Part shown: positions 46,865 to 57,505 of the stretch, piece by piece | How the letters are laid out: every line of letters begins with the position of its first letter | Numbering within the stretch: the first letter of the stretch is position 1 | Origin: Sporolactobacillus putidus | GTDB taxonomy: Bacteria; Bacillota; Bacilli; Bacillales; Sporolactobacillaceae | Reading direction: 5' to 3' | NCBI RefSeq assembly: GCF_014647035.1 | Contig: NZ_BMOK01000009.1 | Location: 1 to 64,000, forward strand | DNA length: 64,000 nucleotides | Position numbers and translations under genes: made by a program | The notes under the pieces: generated by a model | The model's input: the letters and a program-made list of their open reading frames with translations, nothing else | Told to the model about the DNA's origin: nothing | Databases searched by the model: none

Positions 46865-47344
46865 TTACTTGTGGTACGGTTCTCCCCTCATTATCTTGAA
46901 CGCCCGGTATATCTGTTCAACCAGGATCAAGCGCATCAGTTGATGGGGAAAAGTAAATTTTGAAAAGGAGAGCTGGAAATCGGCGCGGCGCAGCACGGCG
47001 TCGCTCAGTCCGTTTGACCCGCCGATGATAAAGGCGATATCGCTTTGCCCGTAGGTGGCCAGTTCCCTGATTTTCTCGGCAAAGGCTTCCGACGGCATCT
47101 GCTTCCCATGAATGGCCAGCACGATGGCGTAGGAGCTGTCCGGCAATTTTTTTAACAGCCGCTCGCCTTCCGCCGTCTTGACTTGTTCGATCTCCGCTTC
47201 CGACAGGCTTTCCGGCGCTTTTTCGTCGGCGACTTCGACAATCGACACATTCGCGTACGGACGCAGGCGCTTGATGTATTCCTCAATTCCTTGTTTAAAG
47301 TATTTTTCTTTCAGTTTTCCTACACATAAAATTTCGATATTCAC
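46865..47344 (-). CDS. rlmH: 23S rRNA pseudouridine-1915 N3-methyltransferase
   Basis: A 159-residue SPOUT-class methyltransferase that modifies helix 69 of 23S rRNA. The knotted SAM-binding part is visible in [20 protein letters not shown] and the C-terminal [30 protein letters not shown]. The start [16 protein letters not shown] is typical. Full length matches the family. It is conserved near the origin in Bacillales, downstream of htrA. Confidence 0.95.
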   Translation of the reverse strand: MNIEILCVGKLKEKYFKQGIEEYIKRLRPYANVSIVEVADEKAPESLSEAEIEQVKTAEGERLLKKLPDSSYAIVLAIHGKQMPSEAFAEKIRELATYGQSDIAFIIGGSNGLSDAVLRRADFQLSFSKFTFPHQLMRLILVEQIYRAFKIMRGEPYHK

Positions 47345-47369
47345 AGCTTATCCCATCCTTATACATAAG

Positions 47370-47729
47370 TTATACACAGAACTTATGCACATATCCACAA
47401 GGGCTGTCCACATTCGGTATGCAAGCATGCGTTTGCCACCATATCTATACCTTGAAAAAAGATGTTTTCCCCGAATGTGGATAACCCATCAATCCGTACT
47501 TCGTATTTTTCCCATTTTTGTGTCAATCCGACAAACCGGACCTTTTCTCAAACCCCTAATAGATACCTGCATAGGTGTTCCGACCGCGTTCCTTAAGCAT
47601 ATTCAGACGCATCCGCACGCAACTGCCCCATGATATCGCTTTGGCTAATTTTCATTTTATCATAGAGAATGCTGAAACTTTTTTCAATTGTGCACAGCTT
47701 TTCCCCATATGTGGATAATTTGTGCATAA
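47370..47729. promoter_or_regulatory. cluster of DnaA boxes
   Basis: Five exact matches to TTATNCACA are present: plus strand at 47370 and 47383, minus strand at 47476, 47710 and 47721. Several one- or two-mismatch copies (near 47391, 47404, 47689, 47741) lie between them. Two pairs are closely spaced. The cluster could titrate DnaA, regulate a gene, or be part of an origin-like element. Confidence 0.7.
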
Positions 47730-47778
47730 CTTTTCCATTCTGTGCACAGGTTGTCCCCCAAACGCATTTTCTTCAAGA

Positions 47779-47826
47779 AAAACTTGACGAAGCAAAGTCT
47801 TTGATGACGGTCTGAGCCTTAGTTTT
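47779..47826. repeat. dispersed repeat, degenerate copy
   Basis: It follows the pattern AACTTGACGAAGC ... GAGCCTTAGTT seen at 50361 and 61679. It has several substitutions and lacks the TTACACTATAA module. Confidence 0.6.
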
Positions 47827-47870
47827 TCTTGTACTAGACACCTCTAATCTTTTATTCTTTCTTAACTTGT

Positions 47871-47909
47871 GCAAAAAAACAAGCGCAGAGATCTCGAAGA
47901 TCCCTGCGT
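47871..47909 (-). terminator. terminator of htrA
   Basis: On the minus strand ACGCAGGGATC and GATCTCTGCGC form a stem with a five-base loop, followed by a run of T, just after the htrA stop. Confidence 0.8.
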
Positions 47910-47924
47910 CTGTTTTCTAAACCT

Positions 47925-49157
47925 TTATGAGAATGTTGTGCTTCCAAGAGTCAGATTCGACGTTGAAGCCTTTCCCATTCTATAGTATTTGATCTGTACG
48001 GTCTGGCCGGCATGAAGATTGTTATACATGTAGGTGGAAAATGAAAGATAACTGCTGATTTTATATCCATTGATTTCCGTGATGACATCGCCCGCCTGAA
48101 GCCCGCTCTTTGCGGCCGGGCTTCCATTCTGAACGTCCGTGACGACAAGGCCCGACGTTACGGAATTTGGAAGCTGGAGCTGGCTGATCTGATCCTGCGG
48201 CACCATGGAAAGATCGACAATGCTGACGCCGAGCATCGGCCGCTGGATCTTGCTACCGCTCTCCAGTTTGCTGATGACCGGCTTGGCTACATTGATCGGT
48301 ATCGCGAATCCGATGCCTTCAACGACACCTTGCGAATTTGACGATGTAATTTTCGACGAGTTGATACCAATAACCTGTCCGGCGATATTGACCAGCGCGC
48401 CGCCGCTGTTTCCCGGATTGATCGCCGCATCTGTCTGCAGCACCTGGGCTTCAACCGTCGCGTTGTTGCTCTGGACCGGAATCGTCCGGTTGGTAGAACT
48501 GATAATGCCTTCTGTCACCGAACCGGAGAAACCGAGCGGATTGCCGATAGCGATGGCCGGTTCCCCGCGCTTCAAGCTTAATGAATTGCCGAACTGAGCA
48601 ATGGTCTTAACATCGGAGGAAGGTATTTTGAGAACAGCAAGATCATAGAGTGAATCGGTCCCAAGAACCGTAGCCTGCACTTTCGTATTATCGGTGAGCC
48701 TGACTTCGACTTTTCCTGCACCCGCCACAACGTGATCATTCGTTACGACATAAGCGGAAGAGCCGAGGACTTTATATATAATGCCTGACCCAATTCCCGA
48801 CTCGGTGTACTGGTTATCGAAAAAGTTCGCCTTCTGGAGATTGATCACGGCCACAACCGCAGGTGAAACCTTGGCTACCGCATCCGTGACCGCTGTATTC
48901 ACATTCACATTGACATCCCGTGTTAGTGTCGGACTGGCAACATTGCTCGTTGACTGGCTTCCGGTTGTCACAGAATAAGGGAGCACGCCTAGGCTGGATA
49001 AGATTGGAGCGAAAATCAGAAAACAGACAATACCGACGATGGCTCCGATGAATCCGGCGAAGAACCAGCCTCCGCGCCCCCGCCTTTTCTCCGAATGGTT
49101 CGGTGCGGGATCCGATGCCGGCGGATTTTCTATACGATTGTCATCGTAATATCCCAT
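47925..49157 (-). CDS. htrA: HtrA-like membrane serine protease
   Basis: A 410-residue DegP/HtrA-type protease. A short cytoplasmic N-terminus and one membrane helix (33-53) anchor it. The chymotrypsin-like domain has His142 (TNDHVVAGA), Asp172 (YDLAVLKI) and Ser251 (NPGNSGGALVN). A PDZ domain follows from about 310 (LVVTDVQNGSPAAKSGLQAGDVITEING). It degrades or refolds misfolded exported proteins. It is the YyxA/HtrC type found downstream of the wal operon in Bacillus, with a 295-base gap that gives it its own promoter region. Confidence 0.93.
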   Translation of the reverse strand: MGYYDDNRIENPPASDPAPNHSEKRRGRGGWFFAGFIGAIVGIVCFLIFAPILSSLGVLPYSVTTGSQSTSNVASPTLTRDVNVNVNTAVTDAVAKVSPAVVAVINLQKANFFDNQYTESGIGSGIIYKVLGSSAYVVTNDHVVAGAGKVEVRLTDNTKVQATVLGTDSLYDLAVLKIPSSDVKTIAQFGNSLSLKRGEPAIAIGNPLGFSGSVTEGIISSTNRTIPVQSNNATVEAQVLQTDAAINPGNSGGALVNIAGQVIGINSSKITSSNSQGVVEGIGFAIPINVAKPVISKLESGSKIQRPMLGVSIVDLSMVPQDQISQLQLPNSVTSGLVVTDVQNGSPAAKSGLQAGDVITEINGYKISSYLSFSTYMYNNLHAGQTVQIKYYRMGKASTSNLTLGSTTFS

Positions 49158-49451
49158 ACACTATTCCTCCTCTTCGTTTCGATTTTCTTGATCCCAACAG
49201 ACGCGATGTTCCGGACAAGGGACCTGCCTGTAATCTTAATGTACCACCGATGTTTTTCCCGATAAAAATTATGTGACAATTTATATAACCATCGAAAAAA
49301 GCTCAAAAATTCTGTTTGAAAAGAGAAAAATGAAAACCGGAATCCCGTGATCATGCAAGTATTACCCATCTTAAAATCTGGCGACCCGTCATGTCCGAAG
49401 TTCGAATCGCTCTATATGTACAGGGTTTCCCCAAGTTTCTTCTGTTAAACC

Positions 49452-50246
49452 TTAAATCGCCGTCAGCTGTGTCGCGTGTTCCGGATCGGTATCGAAAAGC
49501 CCGATATCCCGCCCGATTTTCAGGCCGCTGCCTTCAAGCCGCTGGCCAACGCTCAGACGCGCAAGTTCTTTCATATTATTATCCTTGCTCAGGTGGGCAA
49601 GAAAGATTTTTTTTGTTCGATTTCCGAGAACCTCAGCCAGCGCGAGCCCCGATTCCTCGTTGGAGATATGGCCGGTATCCCCGAGAATCCTTCGCTTGAC
49701 GCTCCACGGATATCTGCCCATCATCAGCATCTCTGTGTCGTGGTTGGCCTCAATGATATACGCGTCCGAGTCCCGGATCATTCCCTTGATTTGCCCGGAA
49801 ACGTAACCGAGATCAGTCAGCAGCGTCAGCTTTCTTTCCTGTTCATGGATCACGAAAAACATCGGATCGGCCGCATCATGAGAGACGGAGAACGATTCGA
49901 TATCGAGTCCTCCGAAACTGCGCTGGGTGTTCGCCTGAAAGACAAATTTCTGATCCGTCGGAATTTCACCGACAACCGGGGACATCGCCTGCCACGTCTT
50001 CTCATTGGCGTACACCGGTGTCTGAAAACGACGCGCGAAGACACCCAGTCCCCTTATATGATCGCTATGCTCGTGCGTCACAAGAATAGCGCTGATATCT
50101 TCGGGCTTGCGGCCGATCTGGCCGAGCAGTTCAACCATCTTCTTCCCGCTCAGACCGCAGTCTATCAGGAGGCGCTGCCCCTCCGTTTCAAGATAGAGCG
50201 CATTTCCTGTACTGCCGCTCGCCAGAACGCTGTAGTGCAAAACCAT
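49452..50246 (-). CDS. walJ: metallo-beta-lactamase-fold hydrolase WalJ/YycJ
   Basis: A 264-residue beta-lactamase-fold metallohydrolase, possibly a nuclease. The metal site is [13 protein letters not shown] (HxHxDH), with later His/Asp in [19 protein letters not shown] and NHDTEML. It is the conserved last gene of the walRKHIJ cluster. It is separated from walI by 284 bases that hold a dispersed repeat. Related proteins are linked to cell-wall and DNA-repair coordination. Confidence 0.9.
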   Translation of the reverse strand: MVLHYSVLASGSTGNALYLETEGQRLLIDCGLSGKKMVELLGQIGRKPEDISAILVTHEHSDHIRGLGVFARRFQTPVYANEKTWQAMSPVVGEIPTDQKFVFQANTQRSFGGLDIESFSVSHDAADPMFFVIHEQERKLTLLTDLGYVSGQIKGMIRDSDAYIIEANHDTEMLMMGRYPWSVKRRILGDTGHISNEESGLALAEVLGNRTKKIFLAHLSKDNNMKELARLSVGQRLEGSGLKIGRDIGLFDTDPEHATQLTAI

Positions 50247-50360
50247 GATCTCCCACTCCCTGACAAAAAATTAGAAATTGGCCGACGGCCGGATCACAAT
50301 CAAGAATTGGACCGGACGGCCTGTCTCTGTTTTGCCTTCTTTTTCCGGCATTTAAAGTCA

Positions 50361-50504
50361 AACTTGGCGAAGCCAAGCCCCTGGCGCAGGCGAAGCCTTA
50401 GTTGCGGGGGCCAGGACGGCCTAATGCCGAACATGCCGCAGGACGCGGCGATCTGTTCGGTCGCTTACACTATAATCCTTAAAATTTTTATACTTATAGT
50501 GTAA
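50361..50504. repeat. dispersed two-module repeat, copy with longest arms
   Basis: Module 1 (50361-50405) has two GAA-loop mini-hairpins, CTTGGC-GAA-GCCAAG and AGGC-GAA-GCCT, and ends in CTTAGTTGC. Module 2 (50465-50504) has perfect 11-bp arms TTACACTATAA and TTATAGTGTAA around TCCTTAAAATTT. Sixty bases lie between the modules. Related copies occur at 61679-61768 and, for module 1 only, at 47779. Confidence 0.7.
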
Positions 50505-50530
50505 AAAATGCCGCAATCGCCTTCCAGGCG

Positions 50531-51349
50531 TCAGTTAAGCGACTGGACCGTTCCGGAGACGGCATTAACAAAAAATTCACTTGTGCTTTTGTCTTTCTTG
50601 ACAACGATATGCCAGGCCGGGACGAAAATCAGCGGATCGGAACCCGTGTCTCCAATAAGATTCACATAGCCCAGTTCCACAACTTTGATCTGCGGATGCT
50701 CGGACCCCGGCAAATCATTCGCGGCCGCCAGATTGTTGATTGCCGTCTCCGCGGTGATCACGCCTACGCGACTGGTCTGTTTAAAATTGAAATAGCTCTG
50801 CCGGTAGCCAGTGATCTGATTGTTGCTTACCGCAAAATCGAGCATTGGAATGTTGCTCCGGCTGCTGATAAAAACCGGCCGATTGTTGAAAAGCTGAACA
50901 AAGTTCGCGTCCCCCTTTTTGGAACCCGACTGCCATAACGCAAAATCCTGCCCCTGATAAACCATGTTCAGCAGGTTTTTTTGAAAGTTCGCATTCTCCA
51001 TCGACACTGTGGTTGGACCGCTGAACACGCTGTGCAGCAGCAACCCGCCGTTTTCAATACTGATTTTCTGTCTGACCATTCCCCTTCCGGGATCCATCAG
51101 CGCGGAAACGTTCGCCTTTTCATTGGAAAAATCGACCCGGCTGCCGCGGAGAAAAGTGGCATCCTGAGGCGTCGGCGGGAGTACTGTCTGCAGTTTGACG
51201 CTGCCGTTCTGCAGGACATTCGCCGCCTGCCCGTCGGTGAGCCCTCCGATGCTCTCCGCCTGCTGTCTCTGATACAGTTCAAAGACAAGAAAGGCATCCA
51301 GCAAAAAGAAGCAAATGATGAAGATCGATTTGGTTTTGCTCCAGTTCAT
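50531..51349 (-). CDS. walI: WalK-regulating membrane protein WalI/YycI
   Basis: A 272-residue protein with one N-terminal membrane helix (SIFIICFFLLDAFLVFELY) and an extracellular YycI-like domain. With YycH it binds and restrains the WalK kinase in the membrane. ATG 51349 follows a run of G and overlaps the walH stop by four bases. The frame open to 51436 lies within walH and is not used. The end has VISVPAWHIVVKKD-type FVPAWHIVVKKDKSTSEF, typical of the family. Confidence 0.88.
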   Translation of the reverse strand: MNWSKTKSIFIICFFLLDAFLVFELYQRQQAESIGGLTDGQAANVLQNGSVKLQTVLPPTPQDATFLRGSRVDFSNEKANVSALMDPGRGMVRQKISIENGGLLLHSVFSGPTTVSMENANFQKNLLNMVYQGQDFALWQSGSKKGDANFVQLFNNRPVFISSRSNIPMLDFAVSNNQITGYRQSYFNFKQTSRVGVITAETAINNLAAANDLPGSEHPQIKVVELGYVNLIGDTGSDPLIFVPAWHIVVKKDKSTSEFFVNAVSGTVQSLN

Positions 51350-52677
51350 GGTGTCCCCCCTCTTTGATTCAGAGAATGCTGCGGCAGGGTGGCATCGGTT
51401 ACCGAATACCAGCGATTGTCCATTTTGTAAAACCAATCGGGTGTCAGATTCAGTGAATGGTCTCTTCCGCCCTGCGGAGTATTCAGCCTGTAGCCGATGG
51501 ACAGATCCTCTATATTTTTGACTGGTATCGACGCCTGCCGCAGCTTTTGCAGCGTATCCGTTCCGGAGTCCAGAGTGACACTGACTTGGGCATCGATCAG
51601 ATTAAGATTGAGCAGCGTTCTGTTCATCGTGTTCAGTTCTCCGTTTCTCCAAGTTAATTCCATCGTCGGCAAATACGTGTTCGGATAGTATTCTGTATTA
51701 TAGGCCATGTAATTGCCGACCTGAATGCGGAATTCCGCGCCGGCCGGCTGGCCTTTTCCAGGTGAAATCAGGCCGTCGTACGTGTAATTGTTGGTCCATC
51801 CGCTAAAATTGTTGATAAAATCGATGCTGTGGATAATCGGATCAAACACACCCTGCGCGCTTCCGCTGATGCCCGGATTGACGTACTGCAGTATGCTGCC
51901 CGTCTTTTCCAGCTGCCTTGTTCCATCGGAATAGATTGTCTTCCCTCTTGTATAAAAGACGTTATCGGGATCGTTGAACAGAACCGGGATAAACTCGTCA
52001 ATCGGCAGTTCTTCATAGTAGGTCATTATGCTGCTGATACTGGTTGTCCCAAGCGGTAGATAAACCGTTTTGTTTTTTAGCTGCTGCTTGCCGTACGGCT
52101 GCAGCTCGGTTTTTTCCACCGCATTTTTAAGATCGTTCATGGTCAAGTGGCCGGCTGTGGCGTAGAACGCGTCCTTTCCTTGCTCAGAGCGGAAGACAGC
52201 CGTTACTACCCGGCCGTCATCGGATGAAGCATAAACTTCCACACGGTCCACAAGTGTGTATGTTGTCAGCGAGGGATCCAACCGGTCGAAATGAAACACT
52301 CTCTGCAGAGCATCAAGCGTCAGCGGGGCGGGAAAAATCAGTTCATAGGAAACGCTGCCCGTGCGTCTCGGGGCGCTCTTTATACCAGCTGGAGAGACAT
52401 TGGTGAAAGCGGCCTTTTGAAAAAGGCTGTACACATTCATAACCAGAGTGTTGTCCGTTTGGCCAAATGTCTCATTATTCACGTGCTGAAGAACAAGCGA
52501 GGGTCGGACCACATCCGGAATACTTTGAGACTGGGCGATGGCGACGGGTTTCACGGATTCGGAAGGTCCCTTGTAATTTTCATAGTCTGTTTTATAAAAC
52601 CAAATATTCCAGGTCATGGCGACACTGGCAAGCACAAGGGCACTGAGCAGAATGGTCTTGAACGCTTCATGATTCAT
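51346..52677 (-). CDS. walH: WalK-regulating membrane protein WalH/YycH
   Basis: A 443-residue protein with an N-terminal membrane helix (TILLSALVLASVAMTWNIWFY) and a long extracellular YycH domain. It works with WalI to tune WalK. ATG 52677 is chosen because the longer frame to 52773 overlaps walK and lacks a ribosome site. WalR-WalK-WalH-WalI are joined by 4-base or minimal spacing, so translation is coupled. Confidence 0.88.
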   Translation of the reverse strand: MNHEAFKTILLSALVLASVAMTWNIWFYKTDYENYKGPSESVKPVAIAQSQSIPDVVRPSLVLQHVNNETFGQTDNTLVMNVYSLFQKAAFTNVSPAGIKSAPRRTGSVSYELIFPAPLTLDALQRVFHFDRLDPSLTTYTLVDRVEVYASSDDGRVVTAVFRSEQGKDAFYATAGHLTMNDLKNAVEKTELQPYGKQQLKNKTVYLPLGTTSISSIMTYYEELPIDEFIPVLFNDPDNVFYTRGKTIYSDGTRQLEKTGSILQYVNPGISGSAQGVFDPIIHSIDFINNFSGWTNNYTYDGLISPGKGQPAGAEFRIQVGNYMAYNTEYYPNTYLPTMELTWRNGELNTMNRTLLNLNLIDAQVSVTLDSGTDTLQKLRQASIPVKNIEDLSIGYRLNTPQGGRDHSLNLTPDWFYKMDNRWYSVTDATLPQHSLNQRGGTP

Positions 52678-52678
52678 G

Positions 52679-54496
52679 TCAGACTTCCTCCCGGTCAAGC
52701 GGAAGAATGAAGTGAATCGTTGTTCCTCTGTTCCACTCGCTCTCCGCCCAGATATCTCCGCCCTGCGCTTCAATCATTTCCTTGGCAATGGCAAGGCCCA
52801 ACCCTGTCCCGCCAAGTTTTCTTGAACGCGCTCTATCAACCCGGTAGAAACGGTTGAACACTTTGGCCAGATTTTCCTTCGGAATGCCAACACCCTGATC
52901 GCTGATCATCGTGCGGATCTTCTGCCCCTTCCTTATCACCCTGAACGTAATCAATCCCCCTTCCGGAGAGTACTTCATCGCATTTGAAAGAATATTGTCA
53001 ATAACCTGGGTCAGTTTGTCACGGTCAACTTGGACATAAAATGTCCCTTCTGGGAGTTTGCGGACAAACTGGATGTTCTGTTTCTTCGACATTTCAAAGC
53101 GATCGATGATCCGGTCGCAGAAAGCCACATAGTCGGTCCGCTGCAGGTTGATTTTATAATCTTTTGTATCAAGCCGCGACAGCTGCAGCAGATCGTTTAC
53201 AAGACGGATCATTCGTTCCGTTTCCATTTGCGTCACATCGAGAAATTTCGTCGCCAGTTGCGGATCGCTCACCGCACCATCCTGAAGTGCTTCAAGGTAG
53301 CTTTTCATCGTGGTGAGAGGCGTGCGCAGTTCATGTGAGACATTGGCTACGAATTCACGCCGCTCCATGTCCACTTGTTCCTGTTCCGTCACATCATGAA
53401 TCACAGCAATCAGCCCGTTTACCGCACCATTTTCCTTTTTGACCACTGAGAAATTGGCTCTGAGTAAAACGGTCTGTTCGTCATTGCTGAAATCGAGCAT
53501 GATTGAATCAGTCATTCCGTAAAGATCCATGATTTTGTAGTTTTTGCGGATCTTGAGCAGGTCAAGAAGCGAATTTCCGGTGACATCGTGCCGATAAACG
53601 TCGAGCAGCTCTTCCGCCCGATTATTCATCAGGATCACATTCCCCTTCCGATCCGTAGCAACAACACCGTCCGTCATGTAAGTCAGAACGGACTTCAGCT
53701 TACGCCGTTCAGATTCAGTTGTGGCGGTCGCATCCCGCAATTTTTTGGTCATGTTATTAAAGGAAGCGGCCAGCTGTCCGATTTCATCCTTCTCGACCAT
53801 CTCCACCTTCCGCGTGAAATTCCCATGTGAAACCGCAAGAACCTGCCGCTGCATCTGTACTAGCGGCTTCGTAATCGTCCGCGCAAGAAAAAAGGCGAGC
53901 ACTGCCGTCACAAGAAGCGAGAAGATCGTCGCGGTCGCGAGTATCTGGTTGATTGTCCGCAGCTGTGCATAAACGCCTTCAAACGTTTTCTCCACATAGA
54001 GAATTCCATACTTCTGGTTATTGACCCGGATCGGTGCTGTCACGATATCCACCCGTTCTCCGGAGTTTCGATCCGTCCGCCGGTACCGATTGACTTCGTT
54101 CGATGATAAAACGTCGCGCATGATTAATTCGTTTGTTGTTCGTTCTCCGATCACGCTCGAATGCTTGTCGTCCGCTGCAATGATAACCCCGTTGCTATCA
54201 ATGACTTCCATTTCCCGGATGCCGCTGTCGACTCCGGAAAGCTGGTTTTTTACCTGCTTGGCCACATTATTCGGATTGCTGTTGTTTGTTTCTCTTGCCT
54301 CCCGGATCGCTTCGCCGATATTATAGGCCATGATTTTGCTCTGGCTGATCAGGGCGTTTTCAAAATTGTCCAGTGAATAGGTCTTCAGACGATCGGTAAA
54401 GAAAACACCGATCAGCTGCATCGCGAGCAGGATGAGCAATGCATAAATAATAACGAATTTAAACTGAATCGATTTAAAAAAACCGACTTTCTTCAT
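52679..54496 (-). CDS. walK: cell-wall sensor histidine kinase WalK
   Basis: A 605-residue essential membrane kinase controlling cell-wall hydrolases. Membrane helices lie at 11-31 and 186-205 around an extracellular Cache-like domain. A HAMP domain (206-258), PAS domain (265-370) and kinase core follow. The phospho-His is His388 in [18 protein letters not shown]. The ATP lid is [15 protein letters not shown] and [13 protein letters not shown]. It overlaps walR by four bases. Domain order matches Bacillus WalK. Confidence 0.95.
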   Translation of the reverse strand: MKKVGFFKSIQFKFVIIYALLILLAMQLIGVFFTDRLKTYSLDNFENALISQSKIMAYNIGEAIREARETNNSNPNNVAKQVKNQLSGVDSGIREMEVIDSNGVIIAADDKHSSVIGERTTNELIMRDVLSSNEVNRYRRTDRNSGERVDIVTAPIRVNNQKYGILYVEKTFEGVYAQLRTINQILATATIFSLLVTAVLAFFLARTITKPLVQMQRQVLAVSHGNFTRKVEMVEKDEIGQLAASFNNMTKKLRDATATTESERRKLKSVLTYMTDGVVATDRKGNVILMNNRAEELLDVYRHDVTGNSLLDLLKIRKNYKIMDLYGMTDSIMLDFSNDEQTVLLRANFSVVKKENGAVNGLIAVIHDVTEQEQVDMERREFVANVSHELRTPLTTMKSYLEALQDGAVSDPQLATKFLDVTQMETERMIRLVNDLLQLSRLDTKDYKINLQRTDYVAFCDRIIDRFEMSKKQNIQFVRKLPEGTFYVQVDRDKLTQVIDNILSNAMKYSPEGGLITFRVIRKGQKIRTMISDQGVGIPKENLAKVFNRFYRVDRARSRKLGGTGLGLAIAKEMIEAQGGDIWAESEWNRGTTIHFILPLDREEV

Positions 54497-55209
54497 TCCG
54501 CCGGCTCCTGGTTCGGCACTTTCAGGTAATAACCGACTCCGCGCCGCGTAATAAGCCAGGCCGGCCTGCTTGGGTTATCTTCAATTTTCTCGCGCAGGCG
54601 GCGCACGGTCACGTCAACGGTCCGGACGTCGCCGAAATAATCATAGCCCCAGACCGTTTGAAGCAGGTTTTCCCGGGTCATAACCTGACCAATATGGTCG
54701 GCCAGATAGTGGAGCAGCTCAAACTCGCGATGCGTCAGCTCAATCATTTTGCCGCGCTTGGTGACGACATAGGCGTCCAGATGAATCACGAGATCGCCGA
54801 TTTCAATGTCGTTTTCCTTATTTTTCTCATCCTCGGGCGCCTCCTGCCTGTGACGGCGGAGATTTGCCTTGACTCTGGCAATCAGCTCCCTGTTGCTGAA
54901 CGGTTTTGTTACGTAATCATCCGCACCCATTTCCAGTCCGAGTACCTTGTCAATTTCCGAATCTTTTGCCGTCAGCATGATAATCGGCATATTGTGTGTC
55001 TTGCGGATTTCCCGACAGACTTCCATACCGTCCTTGATCGGCAGCATCACATCGAGCAAAACCATGTCCGGATTTTCCTCTTCCACTTTTTTCAAAGCTT
55101 CTTCCCCGTCATAGGCACATACGACCTCATAGCCCTCCTTTTCCAAATTGAATTGCAATATATCCGCTATCGGCTGTTCATCGTCTACAACTAAAATCTT
55201 GCTGTCCAT
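54493..55209 (-). CDS. walR: response regulator WalR
   Basis: A 238-residue OmpR-type regulator. The receiver has VDDEQ at 8-12, Asp53 in MVLLDVMLP and Lys in [11 protein letters not shown]. The winged helix ends with [15 protein letters not shown] and RRGVGYYL. It controls cell-wall metabolism with WalK and is usually essential. The operon lies downstream of the tRNA cluster, insulated by a terminator. Confidence 0.96.
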   Translation of the reverse strand: MDSKILVVDDEQPIADILQFNLEKEGYEVVCAYDGEEALKKVEEENPDMVLLDVMLPIKDGMEVCREIRKTHNMPIIMLTAKDSEIDKVLGLEMGADDYVTKPFSNRELIARVKANLRRHRQEAPEDEKNKENDIEIGDLVIHLDAYVVTKRGKMIELTHREFELLHYLADHIGQVMTRENLLQTVWGYDYFGDVRTVDVTVRRLREKIEDNPSRPAWLITRRGVGYYLKVPNQEPAE

Positions 55210-55513
55210 ATGAGGTTGCCCCCTCGTGAATCTTTCTGTTTTTTTATGCTCACATCCGCTAAAATAAATGGAATGTGAGTATCGCTATTTGAAAGGCTTG
55301 CAGCCAGTTCCGCCGCTTCTTTCCATAAAGCAGTCGGGAAGCTGACCGAATGCCTGACAAAAGATCAAGTTTCATCTCATTTTACCATAAGAGCAATTAC
55401 TCTGTCATAAATACACAAAACCCCTGGATCGTTCATCCAAGGGTTTGCCGCTTTGGCTTATTAAAATTGCAAACAATACGCTGTACTAAAAGCGCGTTCC
55501 ACAGCAAAAAGCA
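55210..55513. other. promoter region of the wal operon
   Basis: It contains the tRNA terminator at 55416-55446 and, nearer to walR, DNA that must hold the wal promoter. I did not find a clear -35/-10 pair. Confidence 0.4.
55416..55446 (-). terminator. terminator of the tRNA cluster
   Basis: On the minus strand AAACCCTTGGAT pairs with ATCCAGGGGTTTTG around a short loop, about 70 bases after tRNA-Phe. Confidence 0.75.
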
Positions 55514-55586
<73 letters not shown>

Positions 55587-55594
55587 ATATGTAA

Positions 55595-55670
55595 TGGCGG
55601 ATCCGAGCGGACTTGAACCGCCGATCTCCTGCGTGACAGGCAGGCATGTTAACCACTACACCACGGATCC
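55595..55670 (-). tRNA. tRNA-Asp (GTC)
   Basis: A cloverleaf on the minus strand has acceptor GGATCCG/CGGATCC, anticodon loop CTGTCAC with GTC, discriminator G and an encoded CCA. Confidence 0.95.
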
Positions 55671-55749
<79 letters not shown>

Positions 55750-56055
55750 ATAATTATAAAATTTTCCAACCGCTGTTTATTCTGAATACACCTGTCAATC
55801 GTACTTCCTTTTTGCGGCACAGACAATATTGTACCATCAATGAAAGAGAATAGCAACTCTTTTTCAGAAAATCACTTAGGAAAACCGCTCATGCTTTTTT
55901 GATCAGAGTCATTCTCAACCGCCGGATAGTCCGCTTCATCTGCAATTTTCCTGAATTTCCGGAGCGGGTTTCTCTGCACTCAAAAAACCGGCCTGGAAAC
56001 AAAATGGCTGTTTCCGGCCGGTTGTATCCAACTCACACAATTCCTGTTCCGTCGA
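55750..56055. other. purA-tRNA intergenic region
   Basis: It carries the purA terminator and the upstream region of the tRNA cluster. No gene was found. Confidence 0.5.
55987..56023 (-). terminator. terminator of purA
   Basis: On the minus strand ACCGGCCGGAAAC pairs with GTTTCCAGGCCGGT (one bulge) and a T-run follows, about 35 bases after purA. Confidence 0.85.
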
Positions 56056-57342
56056 TCAGGCAAAGACGCTGCGCACCTCAATCGTCTGTTTCCGGTCGGG
56101 ACCGACTGAGAACAATGAAAGCGGAGCGCCGGTCAGCTGTGAAATGCGCTCCATGTAGTGGCGGGCATTCTGCGGCAGATCCGAGAGAGAATGCGCCTTC
56201 GTAATGTCTTCGGTCCAGCCGGGCATTTCTTCATATACCGGGCTGCACTCAGCCAGTATGTTCAGGCTGGCAGGAAATTCTTCGATCACCCTGCCCCGGT
56301 ATTCATAGGCTTTGCAGATTTTCACCGTTTCAAGGCCGGTCAGAACATCGATGCAGTTCAGTGAAAGATCGGTCAGACCGCTCACACGGCGTGAGTGGCG
56401 GACCACAACACTGTCGAACCAGCCGACCCGGCGCGGACGTCCGGTGACCGTTCCATATTCATGGCCGGTTTCGCGGATCCGGTCGCCGATCTCATTGTTC
56501 AGCTCGGTTGGAAACGGGCCGTCGCCCACACGCGTCGTGTAGGATTTTGCGCAGCCGACAACATGGTTGATTTTCGTAGGACCGACACCCGCGCCGATCG
56601 TTACTCCTCCGGCGACCGGGTTGGATGAAGTGACAAAAGGATAGGTCCCCTGATCAATATCAAGCATACAGCCTTGGGCTCCTTCAAAGAGCACACGTTT
56701 CCCTGCATCCAGCGCATCATTCAGCACAACCGACGTGTCGCACACCAGGTGGCGCACACGTTCGCCGTAGGCAAGATATTCGCCGTAGATGTCATTGATA
56801 TCGAATCCCGCGCTGTCATACATTTTTTCAAGAAGGCGGTTCTTTTCAGCCAAATTTTTTGTCAGTTTTTTCTTAAATGTTTCCGGTTCAAGGAGGTCGG
56901 CCATCCGGATCCCGATTCTTGCCGCCTTATCCATATACGCGGGACCGATCCCTTTCTGCGTTGTACCGATCTTCGATGCGCCCTTTCTCTCTTCCTCAAG
57001 CATATCCAGCTTCAGATGATAGGGGAGAACGACATGCGCACGGCTGCTGATCCGCAGATTATCCGTATTAATGCCCTGCTCTTTCATGTAATCCAGTTCC
57101 CTGCACAGCGATTTCGGGTTTATGACCATCCCGTTGCCGAGCACGCAGATTTTATTATCATAAAGAATACCGGAGGGCATGAGCTGCAGTTTATATTTTT
57201 TTTCATTCCAGACAATCGTATGGCCTGCATTATCTCCACCCTGATAACGGGAAACAACCTCCGAGTTCTCAGAAAGATAATCTGTGATTTTGCCTTTTCC
57301 TTCATCGCCCCACTGGGCACCTACTACAACAACAGAAGACAT
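56056..57342 (-). CDS. purA: adenylosuccinate synthetase
   Basis: A 428-residue enzyme of purine synthesis that joins IMP and aspartate with GTP to give adenylosuccinate. The GTP loop is [11 protein letters not shown] at 8-18. The catalytic NAGHTIV and the IMP-site [20 protein letters not shown] are present. Later [21 protein letters not shown] and [11 protein letters not shown] match the family. Full length. It is on the same strand as dnaB upstream, as in Bacillus. Confidence 0.97.
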   Translation of the reverse strand: MSSVVVVGAQWGDEGKGKITDYLSENSEVVSRYQGGDNAGHTIVWNEKKYKLQLMPSGILYDNKICVLGNGMVINPKSLCRELDYMKEQGINTDNLRISSRAHVVLPYHLKLDMLEEERKGASKIGTTQKGIGPAYMDKAARIGIRMADLLEPETFKKKLTKNLAEKNRLLEKMYDSAGFDINDIYGEYLAYGERVRHLVCDTSVVLNDALDAGKRVLFEGAQGCMLDIDQGTYPFVTSSNPVAGGVTIGAGVGPTKINHVVGCAKSYTTRVGDGPFPTELNNEIGDRIRETGHEYGTVTGRPRRVGWFDSVVVRHSRRVSGLTDLSLNCIDVLTGLETVKICKAYEYRGRVIEEFPASLNILAECSPVYEEMPGWTEDITKAHSLSDLPQNARHYMERISQLTGAPLSLFSVGPDRKQTIEVRSVFA

Positions 57343-57505
57343 GTGTGTAGCCCCCTAATCATTTTTTCACTCAAGCCACCTTTAAGTCTAACAGGTTTTC
57401 GTTTAAAAAGTCAACGAAAAACCGAACATTCAGTTACAGGAGATTATTTTTCGTTCGGATTTAAAAACGCCCGTCGTGATAGAGCTCGGAGGGATCCGCC
57501 GGGCT

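Larger units (their letters stand above)
47345..47924. other. rlmH-htrA gap rich in DnaA boxes
   Basis: A 580-base gene-free gap. It carries the DnaA-box cluster, a degenerate dispersed repeat at 47779-47826 and the htrA terminator. Confidence 0.7.
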
